Source: Tabrizicola sp.
GTDB lineage: Bacteria; Pseudomonadota; Alphaproteobacteria; Rhodobacterales; Rhodobacteraceae
Assembly: GCF_030694085.1 (NCBI RefSeq)
Contig: NZ_JAUXZE010000005.1
Location: 1 to 64,000, forward strand
DNA length: 64,000 nt
Direction of reading: 5' to 3'
This document shows, piece after piece, positions 57,924 through 64,000 of the stretch. The position numbers were made by a program, and so were the translations under genes. The first letter of the stretch is position 1, and each line of letters starts with the position of its first letter. The notes beneath the pieces are model-generated. The model was not told the origin of the DNA and did not search any database. It saw nothing but the letters and a program-made list of their open reading frames with translations.

Positions 57924-58265
57924 GGCAGGAAAACCTCAAAGGTCAGGGGCAGAAGGGTCCATTCCGGGACCAGCGGCAAGACAACGAACCCGGCCAGGCC
58001 TCAGCCCGCCGGGCAAGTAATTCGCGACCGAACGACCCACCACATCTGCATGATCGGCCTTATAGACAAAGCCCCGACAGGGGTCCAGCCCGCCCCAATC
58101 CCTTTCACGTTTGCCCAAGTATCCCTGCCAGAGGCCGACCGAGGAGGAGGCGAAGCCCGACGACGAGACAGAAGACTTGCGCGTCAGCGCTCAATTTGAA
58201 AACCGTCCAGCCACGCGACATCGCTACCCTTGCGAAAGCCGCAATCGCCTGCCACCGATGCACGC
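57924..58265. other. divergent promoter region of ileS and an FAD monooxygenase
   Basis: No gene is seen. It holds copy 5 of the TTTCACGTTTGCCC repeat at 58103-58135 and a downstream part (58136-58200) that resembles the region after copy 1 (CTCAATTTGAAAACC against CTCAGTTTCATAACC). Promoters for ileS and the FAD gene must lie here, but no clean -35/-10 pair is obvious. Confidence 0.6.
58103..58135 (+). repeat. ATCTTTGCCCAAATATCC repeat, copy 5 (diverged)
   Basis: TTTCACGTTTGCCCAAGTAT then CCCTGCCAGAGGC: several substitutions against copies 1 and 2, but the same order and length. Confidence 0.75.
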
Positions 58266-59444
58266 ATGACCTACCGCATCGCCATCACCGGGGCCGGGAT
58301 GGGTGGCCTCGCAGCCGCCGCGCTCCTTGCGCAGGACGGCCACGCTGTCACCCTTTTCGAACGCTTCCCCGCAGCAAGGCCCCTCGGCTCCGGCCTCGTC
58401 GTCCAGCCCGTCGGCCTTGCCGTGCTTGACGCCCTCGGAGCCGGAAACGAAGCCCGCAGTCTTGGAGCGTCCCTGACCCGGATGCTCGGCCACTCTGGCC
58501 CCCGCATCGCGCTTGACGTCTCCTACCGTCCAGGCCAGCCCGGCCTTGCGATGCACCGCGCGGCGCTTTTCCATTGCCTCTGGCAGGCAGCCACCCGCGC
58601 CGGGGTCAGCCCCAAGACCGGACACACCGCCACCGGCACCCGCGAAACCTCGACCGGCATCGATCTGATCACCGACCGGGGCAGCCACGGACCCTTCGAC
58701 CTGATCATCGACGCCGCAGGCGCAGGCTCTTCGCTGTCGCCCCTCACGTCCAGACCCCTGCCGTTCGGAGCCGTCTGGGCTCATGTCCCCTGGCCCGACA
58801 CCGACCTGCCCGGCAACGAACTGCGCCAGCGCTACCACCGCGCCTCGCGCATGGCCGGCATCCTCCCCATTGGCCGGTTGCCCAAAGACCCCACCCCCAG
58901 GGCTGCCGTCTTCTGGTCACTTCCCACCGCCGACCTTGACGCCTGGCCGACCCGAGATCTGGACGACTGGAAAACCGAAGTCACAAGCTTCTGGCCCGCC
59001 CTGTCCCCCTTCCTGACCCACATCACCGAAAAAGACCAACTCACCCCCGCCCGTTACAGCCACGGGACACTTGCCACGTCTTGCAGCCAGCGTCTCATCC
59101 ACATCGGCGACGCTGCCCACCGCGCCAGCCCCCAGCTGGGCCAGGGCGCCAACATGGCGCTTCTTGACGCGCAGGCGCTGGCCCTTGCCCTTCGCCTGCC
59201 GCTGGAGGACGCTCTGCCCGCCTATCGCCAATCCCGCCGCTGGCACCTCGGCCTCTATCAGGCGCTCTCCGCCGCCTTTACCCCGCAATACCAGTCCCAC
59301 AGCCGCGCTTTGCCCGCCTTGCGTGACCTTATCCTGTCGCCGCTTTCGCGCCTCTGGCCGCTGCCTGGCATCCTCTCTGCCCTGGTCTCGGGCGACCTGA
59401 TCCCGCCCATCGCGGGCCATGCCTGGGGCGCGCAGGACAGGTAA
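58266..59444 (+). CDS. FAD-dependent monooxygenase (UbiH/salicylate hydroxylase-like)
   Basis: 392 residues from ATG 58266 (MTYRIAITGAGMGGLAAAALL). The N-terminal GxGxxG FAD site is GAGMGG at 9-14, and the second motif GDAAHRASPQLGQGANMALLDAQ is the class A flavoprotein hallmark. The middle lacks an obvious DG motif other than in IIDAAGAGSS. Family members hydroxylate aromatic rings with NAD(P)H and oxygen. The substrate is not predictable from context; neighbours are ileS (divergent) and a DUF2237 gene downstream. Confidence 0.88.
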   Translation: MTYRIAITGAGMGGLAAAALLAQDGHAVTLFERFPAARPLGSGLVVQPVGLAVLDALGAGNEARSLGASLTRMLGHSGPRIALDVSYRPGQPGLAMHRAALFHCLWQAATRAGVSPKTGHTATGTRETSTGIDLITDRGSHGPFDLIIDAAGAGSSLSPLTSRPLPFGAVWAHVPWPDTDLPGNELRQRYHRASRMAGILPIGRLPKDPTPRAAVFWSLPTADLDAWPTRDLDDWKTEVTSFWPALSPFLTHITEKDQLTPARYSHGTLATSCSQRLIHIGDAAHRASPQLGQGANMALLDAQALALALRLPLEDALPAYRQSRRWHLGLYQALSAAFTPQYQSHSRALPALRDLILSPLSRLWPLPGILSALVSGDLIPPIAGHAWGAQDR

Positions 59445-59552
59445 ACACTTCCTGAACGCCCAGGTCCAACCATTTGAATTCATTGAATCCAAGGCCTGCG
59501 TCCTGCGTGGACAAGGCTGGACAGCCCGCCCCCGACCTGCCATCGTGAGCCC

Positions 59553-59921
59553 ATGAAACTCCCATCCCTCAACGTCCTGGGGCAGGATCTGCAGCCCTGC
59601 TCCACTGATCCCGTTACCGGCTTTTTCCGTGACGGCTGCTGCAACACCGGCCCGATGGACCGCGGCCTCCATACCGTCTGCGCCCTGATGACGGCCGAGT
59701 TCCTGGCCCTGTCCAAATACCTCGGTAACGACCTCTCCACTCCCCGGCCCGAGTACGGCTTCCAGGGCCTCAAGCCCGGCGACCAGTGGTGCCTCTGCGC
59801 CGCCCGTTTCCTTCAGGCACACGAGGAAGGCGCCGCCCCCAAGGTCCGCCTTGCGGCGACACACCAGGCAACCCTGGCCCTTGTCCCCCTTGATGTGCTG
59901 CGGCAATACGCCACCGACTGA
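59553..59921 (+). CDS. DUF2237 family protein
   Basis: 122 residues. Characteristic DUF2237 pattern: NVLGQDLQPCSTDPVTGFFRDGCC, DRGLHTVCALMTAEFLALSK and the ending GDQWCLCAARFLQAHEEG, with several conserved cysteines (CC, CLCA). The function is unknown; the cysteine set suggests metal or redox binding. It is 108 bases after the FAD gene and 84 bases before the truncated haemoglobin on the same strand. Confidence 0.88.
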   Translation: MKLPSLNVLGQDLQPCSTDPVTGFFRDGCCNTGPMDRGLHTVCALMTAEFLALSKYLGNDLSTPRPEYGFQGLKPGDQWCLCAARFLQAHEEGAAPKVRLAATHQATLALVPLDVLRQYATD

Positions 59922-60005
59922 CCCGCTGCCCTCCGGTGGACTTCCTTCGCTGACCGCGCGACACCGGCGAGGGGCGTATGAAAGTCGCGACGACGAGCGA
60001 ACCCC

Positions 60006-60398
60006 ATGACCCCGCCTCGATTCGACGTCACCGAAGACCAGATCGCCCGTGTGGTGGCCACGTTCTATGCCTGCGTCCGCGACCATCCCGGCCTTGGCCC
60101 GGTCTTCGCCTCTCACGTCGCCGACTGGCCCGCACACGAGGCGAAGATCACCCGGTTCTGGCGGAACGCAATCCTGCACGAACGCAGCTACGACGGGAAC
60201 CCGCTGGCCGTCCACCGCGCCGCGGGGAATGTGCGGCTGGGAATGTTCGAGGTCTGGCTCGGCCTGTTCGACTCGGTCCTTCGGCTTGAACTCCCACCCG
60301 ATACGGCTGCAGCCTGGTCGGCTCTCGCCCATCGGATCGGGCGTGGGCTCATGTTCGGGATGCAGGGGGAAAAGGGCGCGCCGCCCTCACTTCGCTGA
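60006..60398 (+). CDS. group III truncated haemoglobin
   Basis: 130 residues. The pattern FDVTEDQIARVVATFYACVRDHPGLGPVFASHV, then HEAKITRFWRNAIL and SYDGNPLAVH matches group III (trHbP) globins such as Campylobacter Ctb; the proximal histidine F8 corresponds to His70. The B10 position and the FW pair of the E helix are present. Group III members bind oxygen tightly and may protect against nitric oxide. Its last 12 bases overlap the 3' end of the luxR gene on the other strand. Confidence 0.93.
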   Translation: MTPPRFDVTEDQIARVVATFYACVRDHPGLGPVFASHVADWPAHEAKITRFWRNAILHERSYDGNPLAVHRAAGNVRLGMFEVWLGLFDSVLRLELPPDTAAAWSALAHRIGRGLMFGMQGEKGAPPSLR

Positions 60399-60935
60399 GA
60401 TCATTGCCGAGGCGGGGGGGGCAGGCATCGGTCGGACCGCCCCGTCGTCGCGCATCAGGTCCTCGATGAACAGCGACAGAAGCTGCGACCGCCCGCTGAC
60501 CCCGGCCTTGCGGTAGATCGCGTTGGTCTGCGCCTTGACGGTGCCCTCGGACGTCGCGCGCAGGGTCGCGATCTCGGCAGTCGACATGCCCTTGATTGCA
60601 AACAGCGCCACGTCCTTTTCCGATGGCGTCAGCCCCCATTCCGCGAACCGCTCCTGCAGAAGGTCCATGAACGCCCCCGAGGCGCGCCGAAGCTGCTCCT
60701 CGGCCGTGTGCCGATCCCGAAGCGCCCGCCGCAGCATGAAGCCGCCCAGGACCACGCCCAGGATCAGCCCAACTGCGGCACCGATCTCCAGAAGCTCGCG
60801 CATCTCCCAGCTGATCGGAGCGGTCTGAAACCCGAAGAAGGACGACAGGATGTCGGATACGAAAAAGAAGGCACAAAGCGCCTGGATCACGAAGATCGCA
60901 ATGAAGGGGGCGGCGCGCCTCACGCGGACGCCCAA
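60387..60935 (-). CDS. membrane-anchored LuxR-type transcription regulator
   Basis: 182 residues. Two hydrophobic segments at the N-terminus (APFIAIFVIQALCAFFFVSDI and IGAAVGLILGVVLGGFML), a short arginine-rich coiled segment, and a C-terminal LuxR HTH: LTPSEKDVALFAIKGMSTAEIATL followed by TSEGTVKAQTNAIYRKAGV. No receiver or autoinducer domain is seen, so the signal is presumably sensed through the membrane region. Last gene of the operon with two PepSY/poly-Asp genes (21-base gap). Its end overlaps the truncated haemoglobin gene by 12 bases in antisense. Confidence 0.88.
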   Translation of the reverse strand: MGVRVRRAAPFIAIFVIQALCAFFFVSDILSSFFGFQTAPISWEMRELLEIGAAVGLILGVVLGGFMLRRALRDRHTAEEQLRRASGAFMDLLQERFAEWGLTPSEKDVALFAIKGMSTAEIATLRATSEGTVKAQTNAIYRKAGVSGRSQLLSLFIEDLMRDDGAVRPMPAPPASAMISAK

Positions 60936-60956
60936 GCCGGGTGCCCGGACACAGGG

Positions 60957-61346
60957 TCAGTCGTCATCATCGTCGCCGTCATCATCATCATCATCATCGT
61001 CATCATCGTCATCATCGTCGTCATCATCGTCGTCATCGTCATCGTCCGACCTGCCTGACCTGGAACGATCTTCGATGATCCCGACCTGACGCTTGCCGCC
61101 GGACTTCGATGTCCAGAGATCGCGCAGGATCTCGCCGGTGCGCGGGTTGACGATAATCTCTCGCACGCCGTCATGGCGCGACGCGATGATCCGCACGCGG
61201 CCAAGCAGGGTGCGTTCAGTGACGACCGATCGGAAGCCCTGCCGCTTCAGCTGCGCGATGATGTCGTCCACAACGCCCTGAGCCAGCGCCGGCCCTGCTA
61301 CCGCAGCCCCTGCCACCAGCCCGATAAGAAACGCTCTGCGTTTCAT
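60957..61346 (-). CDS. secreted PepSY-like protein with poly-aspartate tail, copy 1
   Basis: 129 residues. Signal peptide MKRRAFLIGLVAGAAVAGPALAQ with a possible twin-Arg-like start, then about 75 residues with a PepSY-like pattern (DIIAQLKRQGFRSVVTERTLLG, then REIIVNPRTGEILRD). Residues 101-129 are 23 aspartates, one glycine and five aspartates, ending the protein. The tail is coded by mixed GAT and GAC codons. The tail should bind divalent cations strongly in the periplasm. Preceded by the second PepSY gene (88-base gap with a hairpin) and followed by the luxR gene. Confidence 0.85.
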   Translation of the reverse strand: MKRRAFLIGLVAGAAVAGPALAQGVVDDIIAQLKRQGFRSVVTERTLLGRVRIIASRHDGVREIIVNPRTGEILRDLWTSKSGGKRQVGIIEDRSRSGRSDDDDDDDDDDDDDDDDDDDDDDDGDDDDD

Positions 61347-61385
61347 GTTCTACCCCACCCGAGTTCAGGCCGACTATGCGACATG

Positions 61386-61416
61386 GGTCTGGCCCCGGCA
61401 AGACCGGGGCCAGACC
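61386..61416. terminator. 13-base stem hairpin between the PepSY genes
   Basis: GGTCTGGCCCCGG / CCGGGGCCAGACC around loop CAAGA, with no mismatch. It lies in the 88-base gap between two co-oriented genes. There is no T run on the minus strand, so attenuation, processing or 3'-end protection are all possible rather than full termination. Confidence 0.7.
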
Positions 61417-61434
61417 ACAGGTCAGTGTGCGACC

Positions 61435-61869
61435 TCAGTTGTCGTCATCGTCATCATCATCGTCATCGTCGTCGTCATCGTCGTCGTCATCGTCATCATC
61501 GTCATCATCGTCATCATCATCGTCGTGATCCGGCCCGTGATCATCGTCGTCGTCGTCGTCGCCGTCCTCGAAGTCCTTCTTTACGGTCTTCACATCCTTG
61601 CCGGTGCGGCCAGCGTCATCGCTGTCCGCCGCCTCGTTTTCCTGCTTGATGATCTTGCCAGTGGCATTGTCATAGATGACCTCGATCTTGCGGCCGTCCT
61701 TGATCGCCTCGACCTTGGTCTGGGTCGGGCCGATCTTCACCTCGACGAACGTGTAGCCTTCGGCCAGGTAGTCATCGGCCAGCTTCATGCCATCGATCGC
61801 GGCGAAGGCGGCGCCGGCCGAGAGGGCGAGCGCGGCGGTATAGGTCAGGAGCTTGGTTCTCAGCTTCAT
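61435..61869 (-). CDS. secreted PepSY-like protein with poly-aspartate tail, copy 2
   Basis: 144 residues from ATG 61869 (MKLRTKLLTYTAALALSAGAAFA, a clear Sec signal). The mature part has LADDYLAEGYTFVEVKIGPTQTKVEA and REIEVIYDNATGKIIKQE-like PepSY strands (KIEVIYDNATGKIIKQE). From about residue 103 it is acidic: DGDDDDDDDHGPDH, then a long aspartate run to the final Asn. A longer frame to 61956 has no support. First gene of the three-gene operon with copy 1 and the membrane LuxR gene. Confidence 0.85.
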   Translation of the reverse strand: MKLRTKLLTYTAALALSAGAAFAAIDGMKLADDYLAEGYTFVEVKIGPTQTKVEAIKDGRKIEVIYDNATGKIIKQENEAADSDDAGRTGKDVKTVKKDFEDGDDDDDDDHGPDHDDDDDDDDDDDDDDDDDDDDDDDDDDDDN

Positions 61870-62166
61870 CAGGTGATCTCCTCGGGTTGCGGGTCCAGCT
61901 CGTCCAGGGGCCGCATGACCACCGTCGAGAGCATGAGAGGAGAAAGCCGTATCCACGCCAAGCTTACCATTGCACGGCGGTTTAGGGGATGGGACCTAGT
62001 CCAACGGTTTGCGGCAATAAACCCAGGTTTATGCCAAAAGCCTGACAAAACCGGCCCGATCCGCCTTGCAGGGGAAAAGCACAACACGGGCAGCCCTGAC
62101 TCGTGGAAATGGAAAAGACCCGCAGCGGGGTGCCACGGGCCTTTATCGGTCAAAAGTTTAGGGGGG
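61870..62166. promoter_or_regulatory. promoter region of the PepSY/luxR operon and end of trpB
   Basis: No gene is seen. It includes the trpB terminator at 62113-62144 and, nearer 61900-62060, the likely promoter of the PepSY operon. AT-rich stretches occur near 62000-62050 (CAATAAACCCAGG, GACAAAACC) but no reliable -35/-10 pair can be assigned. Confidence 0.5.
62113..62144 (-). terminator. trpB terminator hairpin
   Basis: On the minus strand GGCCCG pairs with CGGGTC (one G-U) and is followed by TTTT; AAAG/CTTT extends the base. It lies about 25 bases after the trpB stop codon. Confidence 0.6.
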
Positions 62167-63399
62167 TCAGACCTTCATCTGAAAGCCAAGGTGCTTGGCG
62201 ACGGTGAAGATGTCCTTGTCGCCCCGACCGCACATGTTCATCACGATGATCTGGTCCTCCGGCAGGGTCGGGGCCAGCTTCATCACTTGGGCGAGGGCGT
62301 GGCTCGGCTCCAGCGCCGGGATGATTCCCTCCAGGCGGCAGCACAGCTGGAACGCCTCCAGCGCCTCGGCATCGGTGATGGAAACATATTCGGCGCGGCC
62401 CACATCGTGCAGCCAGGAATGTTCCGGCCCGATCCCGGGATAGTCGAGGCCCGCGCTGATCGAAAAGCCCTCCAGGATCTGCCCGTCCGCGTCCTGCAAC
62501 AGATAGGTCCGGTTGCCATGCAGCACACCGGGCCGCCCGCCAGTCAGGCTGGCGCAATGCTCCATCCGGTCGTCGACGCCCTTGCCGCCCGCTTCGACAC
62601 CCACGATCCGCACCGACTTGTCGTCGAGGAACGGGTAGAACAGCCCCATCGCATTCGACCCGCCGCCGATGGCCGCGACCAGCACGTCGGGCAGGCGACC
62701 TTCGCCCTCCTGCTCGGCCAGCTGCCAGCGGACCTCCTTGCCGATGATCGACTGGAAGTCGCGCACCATTGCCGGATAGGGGTGCGGCCCCGCAACCGTG
62801 CCGATGCAGTAGAAGGTGTCGCGCACGTTGGTCACCCAGTCGCGCAGCGCGTCGTTCATCGCGTCCTTCAGCGTGCCACGACCGGAGGTGACCGGAATGA
62901 CCTCGGCCCCCAAGAGCTTCATGCGGAACACGTTCGGCGCCTGGCGTTCGACGTCATGCGCGCCCATGTAGACCACGCATTGCAGCCCGAACTTGGCACA
63001 GACCGTTGCCGTCGCCACGCCATGCTGGCCAGCACCCGTTTCCGCGATAATCCGGGTCTTGCCCATCCGCCGCGCCAGGATGATCTGGCCCAGCACGTTG
63101 TTGATCTTGTGCGCGCCGGTGTGGTTCAGCTCGTCGCGCTTCATGTAGACCTTGGCACCGCCCAGGTGTTCGGTCAGACGCGGCGCGAAATACAGCGGCG
63201 AGGGTCGGCCGACGTAGTGCTTCCAAAGATCGTCCATCTCGGCCCAGAATGTCGGGTCGGTCTTGGCGAAGTTGTAGCGCTCTTCCAGCTCCAGGATCAG
63301 CGGCATCAGCGTCTCGCTGACGAACCGCCCGCCGAACAGGCCGAAGCGCCCCTGCTCGTCCGGCCCCGTCATGAAGCTGTTCAACCCGTCCTCGGCCAT
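62167..63399 (-). CDS. trpB: tryptophan synthase beta subunit
   Basis: 410 residues from ATG 63399 ([17 protein letters not shown]). PLP lysine Lys98 lies in [10 protein letters not shown], with [26 protein letters not shown] and a complete C-terminus ([19 protein letters not shown]). It makes tryptophan from indole and serine as part of TrpAB. trpA is not adjacent in this window. The GNAT gene lies immediately upstream, between trpF and trpB. Confidence 0.98.
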   Translation of the reverse strand: MAEDGLNSFMTGPDEQGRFGLFGGRFVSETLMPLILELEERYNFAKTDPTFWAEMDDLWKHYVGRPSPLYFAPRLTEHLGGAKVYMKRDELNHTGAHKINNVLGQIILARRMGKTRIIAETGAGQHGVATATVCAKFGLQCVVYMGAHDVERQAPNVFRMKLLGAEVIPVTSGRGTLKDAMNDALRDWVTNVRDTFYCIGTVAGPHPYPAMVRDFQSIIGKEVRWQLAEQEGEGRLPDVLVAAIGGGSNAMGLFYPFLDDKSVRIVGVEAGGKGVDDRMEHCASLTGGRPGVLHGNRTYLLQDADGQILEGFSISAGLDYPGIGPEHSWLHDVGRAEYVSITDAEALEAFQLCCRLEGIIPALEPSHALAQVMKLAPTLPEDQIIVMNMCGRGDKDIFTVAKHLGFQMKV

Positions 63400-63448
63400 C
63401 GCGCACCCCCTTGTTTGATAGTGCATCTAGCGCCCTATGCGGGCGGCG

Positions 63449-63892
63449 TCAAAGTGGCTTCTTCATCCCCAGGTGCGAAGCCAGATAGCCCAGCCGCTCA
63501 TAAAACCGATGGGCTTCTTCGCGGCTGCGGTCGGTGGTCAGCTGGATGATGGTGCAGTCCGCCGCCCTGGCCCGCGTCTCGCACTCTGCCATCAGCTTAG
63601 CGCCGATGCCCTGAGACCGCAGATCCGCCGCGACGCGCACCGCCTCGACCAGCGCCCGGCGATTGCCACCACGCGACAGGCCCGCAAGGATGGTCAACTG
63701 GCAGCAGGCGATGATGCGGCCATCGGCCTCACCCACGATCAACTGGTGCATGGGGTTGGCCACAATGTCGTCATAGGCGGCAAGGTAAGCGTCAGAGGCT
63801 GCCTGCTCACGGTCCTTGCCCAGCGTATCGTCTGCCAGTAGTCCGACAATCGCAGTCACATCGTCACGGGTGGCATCGCGGAAACGGATCAT
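63449..63892 (-). CDS. GNAT-family N-acetyltransferase
   Basis: 147 residues. Typical GNAT core with VEAVRVAADLRSQGIGAKLM (the pyrophosphate-binding R/Q-x-x-G-x-A segment) and a C-terminal strand-helix FYERLGYLASHLGMKK. The start ATG 63892 overlaps the trpF stop by four bases (ATGA), and the 49-base gap to trpB shows cotranscription. The substrate is unknown. Insertion of a GNAT gene between trpF and trpB is not the usual arrangement. Confidence 0.9.
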   Translation of the reverse strand: MIRFRDATRDDVTAIVGLLADDTLGKDREQAASDAYLAAYDDIVANPMHQLIVGEADGRIIACCQLTILAGLSRGGNRRALVEAVRVAADLRSQGIGAKLMAECETRARAADCTIIQLTTDRSREEAHRFYERLGYLASHLGMKKPL

Positions 63893-64000
63893 CGCAGGAT
63901 CGGCACGCCGGCTTTCACGCCCTGCGCCGCTTCGACGAAAGCTGCGATCTTCGCGGCATCCTTGACCCCCGGCGCGCTTTCGACGCCGCTTGCCACGTCG
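63889..64000 (-). CDS. trpF: phosphoribosylanthranilate isomerase, C-terminal end
   Basis: Partial: only the last 37 codons are inside the window, reading DVASGVESAPGVKDAAKIAA ... LR, then stop. The DVASGVESAPGVKD segment is the conserved phosphate-binding end of TrpF. It isomerises phosphoribosylanthranilate in tryptophan synthesis. The stop overlaps the GNAT start by four bases. Confidence 0.9.
   Translation of the reverse strand, partial: DVASGVESAPGVKDAAKIAAFVEAAQGVKAGVPILR

Noticed and set aside
55413..58199. 928-codon plus-strand frame over ileS
   Set aside because: Antisense shadow; ileS has HIGH and KMSKS motifs.
60961..61560. Repeated ATC/GTC runs as a possible CRISPR or satellite
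   Set aside because: No spacer-like alternation; the runs encode aspartate tails of two signal-peptide proteins.

Overview
The window is a high-GC stretch of alphaproteobacterial chromosome, most likely family Rhodobacteraceae (Paracoccaceae); the genus cannot be fixed from sequence alone. This rests on the ruvCAB/ybgC/tol-pal gene order, the fhs - chorismate mutase - folD pair operon, the trpF/trpB context, a DUF1127 pair, a phosphatidylcholine synthase, a PepSY/poly-Asp gene set and dense short tight operons. I see no rRNA, tRNA, CRISPR array, transposase or integrase island, so this is mostly core chromosome with small accessory pockets.

Layout: 1-2550 is a truncated RTX calcium-binding exoprotein downstream of UDP-glucose dehydrogenase (2680-3984). 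4077-7590 is an orphan phage-type fibre (DUF2793) with a probable small assembly protein. 7876-12046 carries transporters, an arginine/lysine export divergon (ACT protein, LysE/ArgO, ArgP), a cold-shock protein and YebC. 12195-16109 is a coupled minus-strand operon (YmdB phosphodiesterase, EamA, SLC13 permease, lipoprotein). 16371-19554 holds the Lhr-type helicase and PdeM. 19573-23425 is a one-carbon operon (fhs, PchB-like chorismate mutase, two FolD paralogues). 23597-25940 is MOSC, Tam-like methyltransferase and CorA. 26023-35674 is the ybgC-tolQRA-tolA'-tolB-pal-cpoB-tilS-ftsH envelope/protein-quality cluster. 35776-40224 holds small regulators and ruvCAB. 40546-46922 mixes a DUF1127 protein, PrmA, MsrA, an MFS carrier and PriA. 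47003-52912 has a transaldolase-like aldolase, a repeat-packed intergenic region, a lower-GC flavoprotein, a BrnA-like protein, DUF484-xerC, Pcs and an EamA carrier. 53057-57923 has DUF3253-ogt-lysR divergent from a second DUF1127 gene, then ileS. 58266-61869 has an FAD monooxygenase, DUF2237, a truncated haemoglobin, and a three-gene operon of two secreted PepSY-like proteins with long poly-aspartate tails plus a membrane-anchored LuxR regulator. 62167-64000 is trpB, a GNAT gene and the end of trpF.

How the genes work together: the tol-pal block encodes the trans-envelope machine for cell division and outer membrane integrity, with an extra free-standing TolA domain III in the middle. The fhs/folD operon runs formate to methylene-THF; its second FolD has lost the usual catalytic lysine position and may be dehydrogenase-only. 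DNA repair and recombination is well represented (ruvCAB, priA, lhr, pdeM, xerC, ogt). The best candidate for an undescribed system is the PepSY/poly-Asp/membrane-LuxR operon at 60387-61869, which looks like a cation-binding periplasmic module with its own transcription factor. The intergenic DNA also contains at least four families of dispersed short repeats, one of them present five times in a single orientation.
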